Part shown: positions 1-8,488 of the stretch, piece after piece
Position numbering within the stretch: position 1 is the stretch's first letter
Layout of the letters: the number at the start of each line of letters is the position of its first letter
Assembly: GCA_024636405.1 (NCBI GenBank)
Contig: JAGXHC010000228.1
Location: forward strand, 1-16,216
Origin: Sulfitobacter sp.
Lineage (GTDB): Bacteria; Pseudomonadota; Alphaproteobacteria; Rhodobacterales; Rhodobacteraceae
Direction of reading: 5' to 3'
DNA length: 16,216 bases
Notes under the pieces: generated by a model
Database searches by the model: none
The model's input: the letters and a program-made list of their open reading frames with translations, nothing else
Told to the model about the DNA's origin: nothing
Translations under genes and position numbers: made by a program

Positions 1-630
1 GCTGTGGGCTGGCTGGCCATGGCGCTGGCATTGCTCATCGGCACCGCCGTGGGTGTTTTGTCGGGCTTCTTCAAGCGGATGGACTTCTGGCTCATGCGCT
101 TTACCGACCTGATCCTGAGCTTGCCGATCCTGCCGCTGGTGCTGTTGGCCGTGACGCTGTTCGGGCAACCGCTGCGCACGAAGTTCGGGCCGGAGGGCGG
201 CATGTTCATTCTGATTGTCTCTGTGATCAGCCTGACCTCGTGGATGCAGACCGCACGGATCGTGCGCGGCGACATTCTGGCATTGAAGGAACGCGAATTC
301 ATCCTTGCCGCCCGGTCGATCGGCACCACACCGTTCAAGATCATTCGCCGCCATCTGTTGCCCAACGTCATCTCGCCGATCATGGTTTCGGCAACATTGG
401 GGCTGGCCACCGCGATCATTACCGAAAGCGCGCTGTCGTTTCTTGGCGTCGGTTTTCCGTCTGATTTCCCGACCTGGGGAAAGCTGCTTTCCGATGCCGT
501 TGACCGCATGCAGGAATTTCCCGAACGGGTGATGTTGCCCGGCATTGCGATATCGCTGACTGTGCTGGCGGTGAATTATCTTGGCGACGGGCTTCGCGAT
601 GCATTGGACCCGCGCATTCGGGGCCGATAA
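1..630 (+). CDS. ABC transporter permease, DppC/OppC type (5' partial)
   Basis: Inner-membrane permease subunit of a binding-protein-dependent ABC importer, of the class that usually takes up di- or oligopeptides or nickel. The frame is open at the left edge, so the N-terminus lies outside; 209 codons are visible. Numbering from the GTG at position 4, hydrophobic segments lie near residues 5-22, 33-53, 67-80, 128-147 and 178-194. The cytoplasmic EAA loop that docks on the ATPase is clear at about 97-120 (EREFILAARSIGTTPFKIIR). The C-terminus GDGLRDALDPR is typical of DppC/OppC proteins. Any partner permease and binding-protein genes would lie upstream; no ATPase gene follows, and a hairpin closes the unit. 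The substrate cannot be read from the permease alone. Confidence 0.92.
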   Translation, partial: AVGWLAMALALLIGTAVGVLSGFFKRMDFWLMRFTDLILSLPILPLVLLAVTLFGQPLRTKFGPEGGMFILIVSVISLTSWMQTARIVRGDILALKEREFILAARSIGTTPFKIIRRHLLPNVISPIMVSATLGLATAIITESALSFLGVGFPSDFPTWGKLLSDAVDRMQEFPERVMLPGIAISLTVLAVNYLGDGLRDALDPRIRGR

Positions 631-661
631 CGCCCCTTTTCTGGAAATAAGAACCAAAGAC

Positions 662-696
662 CAGAACGGCCCGTCCAGATCAGGCGGGCCGTTCTG
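662..696 (+). terminator. Hairpin after the ABC permease gene
   Basis: Perfect 12-bp inverted repeat, arms 662-673 (CAGAACGGCCCG) and 685-696 (CGGGCCGTTCTG), with an 11-nt loop, 31 nt after the permease stop. No T-run follows, so it may terminate inefficiently or mainly protect the mRNA 3' end. Confidence 0.6.
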
Positions 697-803
697 CCGT
701 TGCGGCATTTCGCGAACAACATTGTGCCGTTTCGCGGCAGATCGGAATACTTTTCCATCCGCATGCCTGATCAACCGCGAAAGCTGCCTTGATTGTCACG
801 GAC

Positions 804-821
804 TTCCCGCTCAAATGGGAA
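804..821. promoter_or_regulatory. Inverted repeat upstream of the YeeE-family gene
   Basis: TTCCC (804-808) and GGGAA (817-821) are separated by 8 nt, and AATAAT (821-826, 5 of 6 to a -10 box) overlaps the right edge. The repeat ends 29 nt before the start codon. It could be an operator, but the arms are short and the binding protein is unknown. Confidence 0.3.
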
Positions 822-850
822 ATAATTCTGCTTTTCAAGGATAATTTCCA

Positions 851-1924
851 ATGTTCGAGTCCTTTGGCTTTGAAGACGTCTCCGCCCGTCAGCTTTCCGT
901 TGTGCTGGCACTTGTCATCGGTGTGCTGTTCGGGGTGCTGGCGCAGCGGACGCGTTTTTGCTTTCGGCGCAGTCTGGTGGGGGACGACCGCAAACAGGCG
1001 GCGGGCGTCTGGCTGACTGCACTTGCCGTTGCCGTAATCGGCACGCAGGCGGCTGTCAGCGCTGGCTGGATCAGCTTTGACGACCACCGCTTTATGATCA
1101 GCGCCGTGCCGGTGCTGGCCATCGCGGTGGGGGGTGCATTGTTTGGCGCGGGCATGGTGCTGGCGCGCGGCTGCATTTCACGGCTCACGGTGCTCAGCGC
1201 CAGCGGCAACCTGCGCGCGGCGCTTGTCGTTGTGGTCTTTGCCATTGTCGCCCATGCGACGCTCAAGGGGCTGCTGGCCCCGCTGCGCGTGGCGCTGGGG
1301 TCCGTCACCGTCGAGATGGGAGATCAAGTCAGCCTTGCCGCCCTGCCCGGCGGTCCTTGGGTCTGGGCCGGGCTGATCGCGGCGGCGGCGCTGGTTTACG
1401 GGCTCCGTTCAGGCAATAGCGCCGGTCAGTTGGCGATGGCGGTTGCCATTGGCCTGCTGGTGCCATTGGCCTGGGTCGGGACCGGTTTTGTGCTGCTCGA
1501 TGACTTTGATCCGATTGCGATGGAAAGTCTCAGCTTTACCTCACCGTCAGCGGAAACGCTGTTCTGGACTATTGCCAGTACGTCCATTCCCGCAGGGTTT
1601 GGCACCGGCCTGTTGGGCGGTGTGTTTGCGGGCGCGCTGGTCGCAAGCCTTGTCTGGGGCGAATTCCGCTGGCAGAGCTTTGAGGCGCCGCGCCAGACTG
1701 GCCGCTATATGGCCGGGGCGGCGATGATGGGCGTCGGTGGCGTGCTGGCTGGCGGTTGCACTTTGGGTGCGGGGCTGTCGGGTGTGCCAACGCTGTCGCT
1801 GGCCGCTGTTGAAGCCCTTGTGATGATCGCGGTGGGTGCGTTTGCGATGCAGGCCCTGCTCAGCCGATCCGTCGGCGCAGGCGGCGCAGCATCCACCACA
1901 CACCAAGCACAACCGGCAGGGTAA
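851..1924 (+). CDS. YeeE/YedE family sulfur-compound (thiosulfate) transporter
   Basis: 357-residue polytopic membrane protein of the YeeE/YedE family, whose characterised members (TsuA/YeeE) take up thiosulfate. About nine hydrophobic segments are visible. The three family cysteines are all present in conserved contexts: C37 (RTRFCFRR), C108 (ARGCISR) and C303 (GGCTLGAG). In the family these relay the substrate through the membrane by transient S-H-S interactions. Length matches the one-piece form (about 350 residues), not the split PmpA/PmpB form. The ATG has AAGGA at a suitable distance. No TusA-like partner gene is adjacent. The last 65 nt overlap the 3' end of the convergent DUF3422 gene. 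The hydrophilic tail after residue 340 is probably not functional. Transported species inferred from family. Confidence 0.9.
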   Translation: MFESFGFEDVSARQLSVVLALVIGVLFGVLAQRTRFCFRRSLVGDDRKQAAGVWLTALAVAVIGTQAAVSAGWISFDDHRFMISAVPVLAIAVGGALFGAGMVLARGCISRLTVLSASGNLRAALVVVVFAIVAHATLKGLLAPLRVALGSVTVEMGDQVSLAALPGGPWVWAGLIAAAALVYGLRSGNSAGQLAMAVAIGLLVPLAWVGTGFVLLDDFDPIAMESLSFTSPSAETLFWTIASTSIPAGFGTGLLGGVFAGALVASLVWGEFRWQSFEAPRQTGRYMAGAAMMGVGGVLAGGCTLGAGLSGVPTLSLAAVEALVMIAVGAFAMQALLSRSVGAGGAASTTHQAQPAG

Positions 1925-3134
1925 GCGCGGCGGTCAGCATTTCCTTGCTGACCCCGGACCCGTGCGCCAACGGATAAAACAGATAGCCCGCCAGCGACAC
2001 CGCGTAATAGCTGATCGCAACCACAGACAGACCTTCAACGGTGTGTTGCAGCCGCAGTTGCAGGTCCGCGCGCCGGTCCATGCTGGCCAGAATTGCCTGA
2101 TTTTGCGAAGCGCGTTCCACATCCACCCGCGTGCGCAACAGATCCGCAGCGCGGACCGCGCGGGCGGACATGGCCTGTAGCCGCGCCTCGGCTGATTTTA
2201 CGGTGCGCATCGCGGGCTCATACCGCCGCATCATGAATTCGCCAAAACCCTGCCGCCCCATAAACCGCGCCTCGCGCAGTGCCGTGATCCGCTGTGTCAC
2301 CAGCGCCCCATATGCGCCCGTCGCGGCCAATCGGTAAGCGCTGGTCGCGCCCAAGTGTTCCAAGGCGACGGACACGTCCAGCAACGCATGCAGCGTGTCT
2401 TCGGGCGCGCTGGTGCCGCGCATGGCGTGGGTCAGATCGCTTAATTGTGCGTCCAGCGCGTCCAGTTGCGGCGCGCTTTGCCGCACCAGCGCAAAGCCCA
2501 GCATCGACATCGACTTGTAGGTCTCGATCTCGCACAGCCGCTGGACAATGCGGCCCACCCGGCGTCTACCTGTGTCCGGCCCCACAAAAACAGCGAACCG
2601 CAGGTGTCCTGCCGGATCAATGCGGAAATCCCCCGCAACAACCGCCGCATTCTCAAGCACGCTCGCCGCGGCGAGGCTTTCGGAGACGAACCAGTCCGAC
2701 AACAAGGTTGAGACCTGCGCATCTTCGGCGGGGCGTTCCATGACCCGCAACAGCGCCGACGTGATGCGCGCACCCGGCGCCGCAGCCAGCCAATAGGCAG
2801 GAAAGACATCAAACTCTGCCGGGTCAAATGCCCGCGACCCATTGTCTTCTGCGAGCATGGTATAGGTCACAAATTCCGTGTGCTGTTCCCATTTCAGGAC
2901 ATATTTGCCCAGTATCCCGGAATAATGTGTGGCCCCTTCTTCGGGTCGGGGTGCACCGTAATGGTCCAACAGCTTGACCAGATGCGCAAAGTCAGCGGCG
3001 CGGTCGGCCCCATCGTCGGGTTGTTTGATCGCCAGATACGCCGCCACCGCCGGCGCCGCCAAAGCCGGATAGGGCCGCGCATGAAGTTCCCCCGTCAGGG
3101 CATATCGCAGTGGATGATCTTTGATCGTTGTCAT
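1860..3134 (-). CDS. DUF3422 family membrane-anchored protein
   Basis: A 424-residue protein starting at the ATG at 3134. The frame stays open to a TTG at 3212, but the conserved N-terminal block HPLRYALTGELHARP begins at residue 7 of the ATG form, so the shorter start is preferred. The family is recognised by that block, a long mostly soluble middle part rich in Ala, Leu and Arg, and two C-terminal transmembrane helices (about 368-389 and 399-416) followed by a basic tail. It is probably anchored in the inner membrane by its C-terminus. Molecular function is unknown. Its 3' end overlaps yeeE by 65 nt. The preceding interval (3135-3472) holds its promoter, though I see no convincing -35/-10 pair. 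Confidence 0.88.
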   Translation of the reverse strand: MTTIKDHPLRYALTGELHARPYPALAAPAVAAYLAIKQPDDGADRAADFAHLVKLLDHYGAPRPEEGATHYSGILGKYVLKWEQHTEFVTYTMLAEDNGSRAFDPAEFDVFPAYWLAAAPGARITSALLRVMERPAEDAQVSTLLSDWFVSESLAAASVLENAAVVAGDFRIDPAGHLRFAVFVGPDTGRRRVGRIVQRLCEIETYKSMSMLGFALVRQSAPQLDALDAQLSDLTHAMRGTSAPEDTLHALLDVSVALEHLGATSAYRLAATGAYGALVTQRITALREARFMGRQGFGEFMMRRYEPAMRTVKSAEARLQAMSARAVRAADLLRTRVDVERASQNQAILASMDRRADLQLRLQHTVEGLSVVAISYYAVSLAGYLFYPLAHGSGVSKEMLTAALTLPVVLGVWWMLRRLRRRIG

Positions 3135-3472
3135 TGAAAGGTGCCTGTCAGCGCTGGGTTTCGTCAGACAATAGCCGATCCCGCCGCAATTCAAAGGAAT
3201 ACCTTCAACCAATACAATGCGTTATGGTGTACGGCTGTATACAGTCGCTGCTGCAGCCGGAGGCAGCGCCCGGTCCGGCGGGCGCTGGTATCGTTCGGCT
3301 TCATCCATCACGTCGCTGTCCATCGGGCCAAGTGCGGCGTGCATGGGGCCTTTTGCCTATCGCCGACACACTGAGCGCAAAGGCAAAGCGCCCCACCGTG
3401 TCCGGCGGGGCGCTTTGATTGCTCAATGGTCGGGCGTGTTATGCGCGACCGTCTTTTGACCAGATCGCAGCG
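3135..3472. other. Gene-free interval between pntB and the DUF3422 gene
   Basis: 338 nt without a convincing gene. It holds the pntB terminator hairpin (3384-3417), the 5' region of the DUF3422 gene, and a perfect 10-bp palindrome CTGTATACAG at 3235-3244 about 100 nt upstream of that gene. Open frames here (for example 80 codons from 3217 on +) run through the terminator and show no family features. Confidence 0.6.
3384..3417 (-). terminator. Terminator of the pntAB operon
   Basis: Perfect 11-bp inverted repeat, CAAAGCGCCCC (3384-3394) and GGGGCGCTTTG (3407-3417), with a 12-nt loop, 55 nt after the pntB stop. On the minus strand the stem ends in CTTTG followed by CCTTTGC, a modest T-rich tail. 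It lies between genes transcribed in the same direction, so it separates pntAB from the DUF3422 gene. Confidence 0.75.
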
Positions 3473-4921
3473 TCAGTCGATCAGCGGGATCAACTTATCC
3501 AGCGATTCCTTGGCGTCGCCATAGAACATGCGCGTGTTTTCCTTGTAGAACAGCGGGTTCTCGATGCCGGAATAGCCTGTGCCCTGCCCGCGCTTGGAGA
3601 CAAAAACCGTTTTCGCTTTCCAGCATTCCAGCACCGGCATGCCTGCGATGGGGCTGTTGGGATCGTCCTGTGCGGCGGGGTTCACAATGTCATTGGACCC
3701 GATCACGATGGCGACGTCCGTATTGGGGAAATCATCGTTGATCTCGTCCATTTCCATGACGATGTCGTAAGGCACCTTTGCCTCAGCCAGCAGCACGTTC
3801 ATGTGGCCGGGCAGCCGCCCCGCCACCGGGTGAATGGCAAAGCGCACGTCCTTGCCCGCAGCGCGCAGTTTACGCACCAGTTCGCTGACCGATTGCTGCG
3901 CCTGCGCCACCGCCATGCCGTAGCCGGGGATGATGATGATGCTTTCCGCATCGTTCAGCGCATTGGCAACGCCTTCGGCCTCAATCGCGATCTGTTCGCC
4001 TTCGACCGCCATCTGCGGCCCCGATGTGCCGCCAAAGCCGCCCAGGATCACATTGATGAACTTTCGGTTCATCGCGCGGCACATGATATAGCTCAGGATC
4101 GCACCGGAAGAACCGACCAGCGCGCCGGTCACGATCAGCAGATCGTTGCCAAGGGTGAATCCGATCGCCGCCGCCGCCCAACCGGAATAGCTGTTGAGCA
4201 TGGACACAACGACGGGCATGTCGGCACCACCGATGCCCAGGATCAGATGCCAGCCGATAAAGCCTGCAATCAGCGTGACCAGCACCATCGTCCAGATGCC
4301 CGCACCGCCCATGTACATCAGCCCCAGCACCAGCGCCGCGATCAGCGCCGCCGCATTGAGCAGGTGACCGCCGGGCAGTTGCGTGGGCTTGCCATCAACC
4401 TTGCCTGCCAGCTTGCCGAAGGCAATCACGGAACCGGTAAACGTCACCGCCCCGATGAAGACGCCCAAGAACACCTCGACCTTCAGGATCGCAACTTCGA
4501 CGACATCCTTATGCCACAGCCGTTCACCAAAGCCGGTAAGTTCCGCGTCTGTCAGGGGCACGCCGCTGTCGCGCAGGGCAATGACCGATTGCAGCATCAT
4601 GTCGGCGTTGAGCCCGATGAATACCGCCGCAAGACCGACAAATGAATGCAACGCCGCGACCAGTTGCGGCATTTCCGTCATCTGGACACGGCCCGCAACG
4701 TAATACCCGGCAAAGCCACCTGCCGCGATGGCGATCAGGATCAGGAATATGTTGTAGACGCCGGGACCAAAGACGGTGGCAAACACCGCGACCCCCATGC
4801 CCACGATGCCGTACCAGACGGCGCGTTTGGCGTTTTCCTGGTTGCTCAACCCGCCAAGGCTGAGGATGAAAAGAACGGACGCCGCGATATAGGCGGCAGA
4901 GGTCAGACCAAGTGAGAACAT
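3473..4921 (-). CDS. pntB: NAD(P) transhydrogenase subunit beta
   Basis: 482-residue beta subunit of the proton-translocating transhydrogenase, which drives hydride transfer from NADH to NADP+ with the proton gradient. The N-terminal part (about 1-275) is membrane domain II with multiple helices. It carries the channel histidine (H92 in LHSFVG) and the block [18 protein letters not shown] (231-248). The C-terminal cytosolic domain III binds NADP(H) and shows [10 protein letters not shown] (333-342), then [14 protein letters not shown] and [17 protein letters not shown]. Length matches E. coli PntB. The ATG at 4921 is preceded by AAGGGGG with 8-nt spacing. It lies 13 nt after pntA in the same operon and is followed by a strong hairpin. 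No key residue is missing. Confidence 0.98.
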   Translation of the reverse strand: MFSLGLTSAAYIAASVLFILSLGGLSNQENAKRAVWYGIVGMGVAVFATVFGPGVYNIFLILIAIAAGGFAGYYVAGRVQMTEMPQLVAALHSFVGLAAVFIGLNADMMLQSVIALRDSGVPLTDAELTGFGERLWHKDVVEVAILKVEVFLGVFIGAVTFTGSVIAFGKLAGKVDGKPTQLPGGHLLNAAALIAALVLGLMYMGGAGIWTMVLVTLIAGFIGWHLILGIGGADMPVVVSMLNSYSGWAAAAIGFTLGNDLLIVTGALVGSSGAILSYIMCRAMNRKFINVILGGFGGTSGPQMAVEGEQIAIEAEGVANALNDAESIIIIPGYGMAVAQAQQSVSELVRKLRAAGKDVRFAIHPVAGRLPGHMNVLLAEAKVPYDIVMEMDEINDDFPNTDVAIVIGSNDIVNPAAQDDPNSPIAGMPVLECWKAKTVFVSKRGQGTGYSGIENPLFYKENTRMFYGDAKESLDKLIPLID

Positions 4922-4934
4922 CTGTATGACCCCC

Positions 4935-6509
4935 TTAAGATTTCTGGAACATGGCGAGCATGCGCCGTGTCACGAGGAAGCCACCGACAACGTTGATCGA
5001 AGCGATCAGCACGGCAATAAAGCTCAGGAGCACAACCAGCCAGTTGCCCGATCCGATCTGCAACAGCGCGCCGATGATCACGATGCCGGAAATGGCATTG
5101 GTCACGGCCATCAGCGGTGTGTGCAAGGCGTGGCTGACATTCCAGATCACCTGGAAGCCGATGAAACAGGCCAGCGCGAAGACGATAAAATGCTGCATGA
5201 AGCTGGCCGGCGCGAACGCCCCGATCAGCAGCATGACCGCACCGCCAATGGCCAGCAACGTGACCTGCGACCGTGTCGTGGCCTTGAAGGTCGCCACTTC
5301 GGCGGCGCGCTTTTGCTCGGCGGTCAGCGGTTTGGGCTGCTCCTTGCGCGGGGCGGCGGCAATGGCCGCGATCTTGGGCGGGGGCGGTGGAAAGGTGACT
5401 TCATTCGCGTGTGCAATGGTTGCCCCGCGGATCACGTCGTCTTCCATGTTCTGATTGATCACGCCGTCTTTTTCAGGCGTCAGATCGGTCAACATGTGGC
5501 GGATGTTGGTGGCATAAAGCGTGGACGCCTGCGCGGCCATTCGGCTGGGGAAATCGGTATAGCCGATGATCGTCACGCCGTTGGCGGTCACGATCTTGTC
5601 GTCCATCACGGTCAGCTTGCAATTGCCACCCTTCTCGGCGGCCAGATCGACAATCACCGATCCCGGTTTCATTGATTTGACCATGTCTTCCGTCCACAGT
5701 TCCGGCGCTTCACGGTTGGGAATGAGGGCCGTGGTGATCACGATGTCCATGTCGGGGGCCAATTCGCGAAACTTGGCCAATTGTGCCTCGCGGAACTCAG
5801 GCGAGGAAACCGAGGCATATCCACCAGCGGCGGAACCATCAGCCTGTTCTTCGTCGAAATCGAGATAGACAAACTCTGCGCCCATGCTCTCGACCTGCTC
5901 GGCCACTTCGGGGCGCACGTCAAAGGCAAAGGTCATGGCGCCCAGGCTGGTGGCGGTCCCGATCGCGGCCAGACCTGCAACGCCGGCGCCCACAACCAGA
6001 ACCTTTGCCGGGGGCACCTTGCCCGCCGCCGTGATCTGTCCGGTAAAGAAACGGCCAAAGTTATTGCTGGCCTCGATTACCGCACGGTATCCCGCGATAT
6101 TGGCCATTGAAGACAGCGCATCCATCTTCTGGGCGCGCGAAATGCGCGGCACCATGTCCATGGCGATGACGGTTGCACCCTTCTTGGCAGAGGCCGCCAT
6201 CAGGTCGGCATTGCCACCGGGGTTGAAGAACGAAATCAGCGTCTGGTCGGCAAGCAACCGTTTAAGCTCTGTGTCGCTGGGCGCGCGCACCTTGGCGACC
6301 ACATCGGCAGCCTTCCAAAGTGCTGCCGCGGTTTTGACCACATCGACGCCCGCCGCTTTGTAGCTGGCATCGTCAAAGCCGGCGGCCGCACCTGCACCAC
6401 TCTCAATCACGCAGTCATGGCCAAGCTTTTGCAATTGCAACGCGCTGTCCGGCGTCATCGCAACGCGGCGCTCGCCCTCAAAAATCTCTTTTGGTGTCCC
6501 GATTTTCAC
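4935..6509 (-). CDS. pntA: NAD(P) transhydrogenase subunit alpha (fused domain I and alpha membrane part)
   Basis: 524-residue alpha subunit. Domain I (about 1-370) binds NAD(H) and shows [10 protein letters not shown] (125-134), the Rossmann loop [13 protein letters not shown] (174-186), and FDVRP (196-200), whose Asp contacts the NAD ribose. A proline- and alanine-rich linker (372-400, including FPPPPPK) joins it to a C-terminal block of about four membrane helices (415-512). This is the one-piece form, unlike the split PntAA/PntAB of Rhodospirillum. The start is a GTG at 6507-6509 with GGGGGA 6 nt upstream; an ATG at 6514-6516 is out of frame and overlaps that Shine-Dalgarno sequence. First gene of pntAB, 13 nt before pntB. 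A small inverted repeat (GCTGC-AA-GCAGC, 6558-6569) lies in the upstream region. Confidence 0.97.
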   Translation of the reverse strand: MKIGTPKEIFEGERRVAMTPDSALQLQKLGHDCVIESGAGAAAGFDDASYKAAGVDVVKTAAALWKAADVVAKVRAPSDTELKRLLADQTLISFFNPGGNADLMAASAKKGATVIAMDMVPRISRAQKMDALSSMANIAGYRAVIEASNNFGRFFTGQITAAGKVPPAKVLVVGAGVAGLAAIGTATSLGAMTFAFDVRPEVAEQVESMGAEFVYLDFDEEQADGSAAGGYASVSSPEFREAQLAKFRELAPDMDIVITTALIPNREAPELWTEDMVKSMKPGSVIVDLAAEKGGNCKLTVMDDKIVTANGVTIIGYTDFPSRMAAQASTLYATNIRHMLTDLTPEKDGVINQNMEDDVIRGATIAHANEVTFPPPPPKIAAIAAAPRKEQPKPLTAEQKRAAEVATFKATTRSQVTLLAIGGAVMLLIGAFAPASFMQHFIVFALACFIGFQVIWNVSHALHTPLMAVTNAISGIVIIGALLQIGSGNWLVVLLSFIAVLIASINVVGGFLVTRRMLAMFQKS

Positions 6510-6633
6510 CCGTCATCCCCCGTATAATTCGAACCGCACCCAATCCGGCACGCCCCTGCTGCAAGCAGCGATAGCGTGACCTTCCAATTTTCACAAGCCG
6601 CAGGGCCAAAACACGTGGCATTAACGCAACGAG

Positions 6634-6665
6634 AACAGGCCGGAATCCTGTGATCCCGGCCTGTT
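6634..6665 (-). terminator. Hairpin after the porin-like gene
   Basis: Perfect 10-bp inverted repeat, AACAGGCCGG (6634-6643) and CCGGCCTGTT (6656-6665), 12-nt loop, 35 nt after the stop of the minus-strand beta-barrel gene. On the minus strand it is followed by CTCGTTGCG, so the T-tail is weak. It separates this gene from pntA downstream. Confidence 0.65.
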
Positions 6666-6700
6666 GTGTGAATTGCGATGATGTCAGGCCGTAAGCCGGA

Positions 6701-7411
6701 TCACAGACCGGGGATCAGACGGCTAAAACCACGCTGTTCAAAGGTCGCGCCGCGCTCTGCGCCAAAGACGAACTTGCCACCGAGGCCGACGAATGGTTCA
6801 GAGTCTGAAAGGCCACCGCCGCTGGCTTTGGCAGAGCCTACCTCAACGAACAAATTGACCTGCGGTGCGACATCGCGGTCCAGCTTAAGCGCAAATTTGG
6901 AAAGGTCGGTTCCGGCCACGTCAATGGAATCGTATGATCCGGTCACGCCAAGGCTGTCTGCAAATTCGTACCGTGCCATCACGCCCAGAACGTCGCCGTC
7001 AGATCCGTTGCCATCAATCCGAGCGAAGTAGCCCTCAAATTCGAGTTGTCCTGTCTCATGGCCGGCTTCGACACCGTAAACATCCGCATCACCACCGCCA
7101 TTTGCAGATTCAAAGGTATAAAACGCACCAAACGACGTCACTTCGTTCATGTGATATATACCGTGAAGCCCCACGGTTGTGGTGCTCAGCCCGGTAGCAT
7201 TGAACTCATTTTGCCCAAGATCGATCTGCAGGCCTGTGTTTTGGTTAAAGCCAAGCTCCATCGAGCCTTCAAGTCCCAGACGGCTGACGCTCGTGTCTTC
7301 GGTGAAGGCGGAATAGGACAGGCCGATGGACCCTCCGGTGATTTCCACGGCCAGCGCGGCATGGGCGCACAACGACGCGGCGCCGAAAACGGCGAGCGGG
7401 ATTATTTTCAT
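6701..7411 (-). CDS. Secreted porin-like outer membrane beta-barrel protein
   Basis: 236-residue precursor. A clear Sec signal peptide (KII, hydrophobic core, cleavage after ALA at residue 21) gives a mature protein of about 215 residues rich in Gly, Ser, Thr, Asp and alternating hydrophobic/polar strands, with few cysteines and no membrane helices. Examples of amphipathic strands are TTVGLHGIYHM, SFGAFYTFE and LGVMARYEFA. This pattern fits a small outer membrane beta-barrel or a porin-like adhesin. The C-terminus is FSRLIPGL and lacks the usual terminal aromatic residue. The ATG at 7411 has GGAG 8 nt upstream. It stands alone, divergent from the dehydrogenase gene. I do not recognise a named family, so the role (pore, structural or stress protein) is open. 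Confidence 0.75.
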   Translation of the reverse strand: MKIIPLAVFGAASLCAHAALAVEITGGSIGLSYSAFTEDTSVSRLGLEGSMELGFNQNTGLQIDLGQNEFNATGLSTTTVGLHGIYHMNEVTSFGAFYTFESANGGGDADVYGVEAGHETGQLEFEGYFARIDGNGSDGDVLGVMARYEFADSLGVTGSYDSIDVAGTDLSKFALKLDRDVAPQVNLFVEVGSAKASGGGLSDSEPFVGLGGKFVFGAERGATFEQRGFSRLIPGL

Positions 7412-7649
7412 GAAACTGCTCCAATCAGAATATTGTCATTTGGCCCTGTGATCAGGTTGCCATCCTCAAGGGCTAACCAGCGCATTCGCCATCGGCAAGC
7501 CGGAGCCAGATGAAAGGCCTTCGCGAACAGCCAGTTGCGACCAAAGTACCACAGGTTGAATCATTGCCGCACGCCAACACCGCTGCTATGCGCTTGCGCC
7601 TGATCGTGACGCACGGCAGCATGGCTCGAATTTCAGGGGAGCGCGACAG

Positions 7650-8402
7650 ATGGATCTGAACGGCAAACATGCAATTATCACCGGGGGCGGCACCGGCATT
7701 GGACTGGCGATTGCGCGCGACCTTGCGGCGCGCGGCTGTCAGGTGACGATCACCGGCAGACGTCAGGAAGTGCTGGACGAAGTTGCGACCGACGGGATAA
7801 CCGGCATGGCCATGGATGTACGCCACGAAGAAGAGGTGGTGCGCACCATCGCCGACGCCGTCAAGGCGCGCGGCCCGATCCAGATCTGCATTCCCAATGC
7901 CGGCATTGCCGAGGGCAAATCAGTCCACAAGACCGATATGGAATTCTGGCGCAACATGATGGCGACAAACCTTGATGGGGCGTTTCTGACGATCCGTGAA
8001 TCGCTGGCCTCCATGCGGCAGACCGACTGGGGCCGCGTGATTGCGATATCATCGATGGCGGGTCTGCGCGGATTGCCGGGGGCGGCATGTTATTCCGCGT
8101 CCAAACACGGGATGATCGGGTTGATCCGTTCGCTGAGCGCGGATTATGCAGGACAGCCCTTTACCTTCAACGCAATCTGTCCGGGATATGTCGATACGCC
8201 CATCGTGACGCGCAATACCACATCGATCGCCCAACGCGCCGGGCTGAGCGAGGAAAAGGCGCGCGATATCATGATCAATTCGAACAAGCACAAACGCCTG
8301 ATCGAACCGTCCGAGATCGCCGCCGCTGCTGCGTGGCTTGTTGGCCCCGGATCAGGCAGCGTCAACGGCCAGTGCATCGAGATTGCGGGCGGACAGATGT
8401 AG
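7650..8402 (+). CDS. Short-chain dehydrogenase/reductase (SDR), classical type
   Basis: 250-residue cytosolic oxidoreductase that should use NAD(H) or NADP(H) to oxidise or reduce a hydroxyl/keto group. All classical SDR marks are present: cofactor loop TGGGTGIG (11-18), PNAG (82-85), structural N107, catalytic S134/S135 region (AISSMAG), and Y148-x3-K152 (YSASK). CPGYVDTP (178-185) and the C-terminal GQCIEIAGGQM complete the fold. TGR at 35-37 follows beta-2, and the arginines there would allow NADP(H); this is weak evidence. The best-known relatives are 3-hydroxybutyrate and 3-oxoacyl-ACP dehydrogenases, but substrate cannot be assigned. AGGGGAG lies about 8 nt before the ATG. It appears monocistronic; no metabolic partner is adjacent. 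Confidence 0.93.
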   Translation: MDLNGKHAIITGGGTGIGLAIARDLAARGCQVTITGRRQEVLDEVATDGITGMAMDVRHEEEVVRTIADAVKARGPIQICIPNAGIAEGKSVHKTDMEFWRNMMATNLDGAFLTIRESLASMRQTDWGRVIAISSMAGLRGLPGAACYSASKHGMIGLIRSLSADYAGQPFTFNAICPGYVDTPIVTRNTTSIAQRAGLSEEKARDIMINSNKHKRLIEPSEIAAAAAWLVGPGSGSVNGQCIEIAGGQM

Positions 8403-8450
8403 CCCGCGCAGGGCGACGCCCGACGGGATTGGCCGCGAATTGGCTCATCC

Positions 8451-8466
8451 TTAACCGTGCGTTAAC
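8451..8466 (+). promoter_or_regulatory. CtrA-type binding box, exact consensus
   Basis: TTAACCGTGCGTTAAC is an exact match to TTAA-N7-TTAAC, the site bound by the alphaproteobacterial response regulator CtrA. TATGAA (8488-8493) lies 20 nt after TTAACC and could be a poor -10. No recognised gene follows in the expected direction. Consensus match is seen; binding is inferred. Confidence 0.6.
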
Positions 8467-8488
8467 CATAGCCGCGTAGGTGTGGGGT

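Noticed and set aside
3419..4645. 408-codon open frame on the plus strand opposite pntB
   Set aside because: Antisense of pntB, His/Asp/Arg-rich, starts at the pntB terminator and has no recognisable features.
6478..6516. 12-codon frame from an ATG overlapping the pntA start (leader peptide idea)
   Set aside because: The ATG overlaps the GGGGGA used by pntA and has no ribosome site of its own, and the short peptide has no regulatory codon run.
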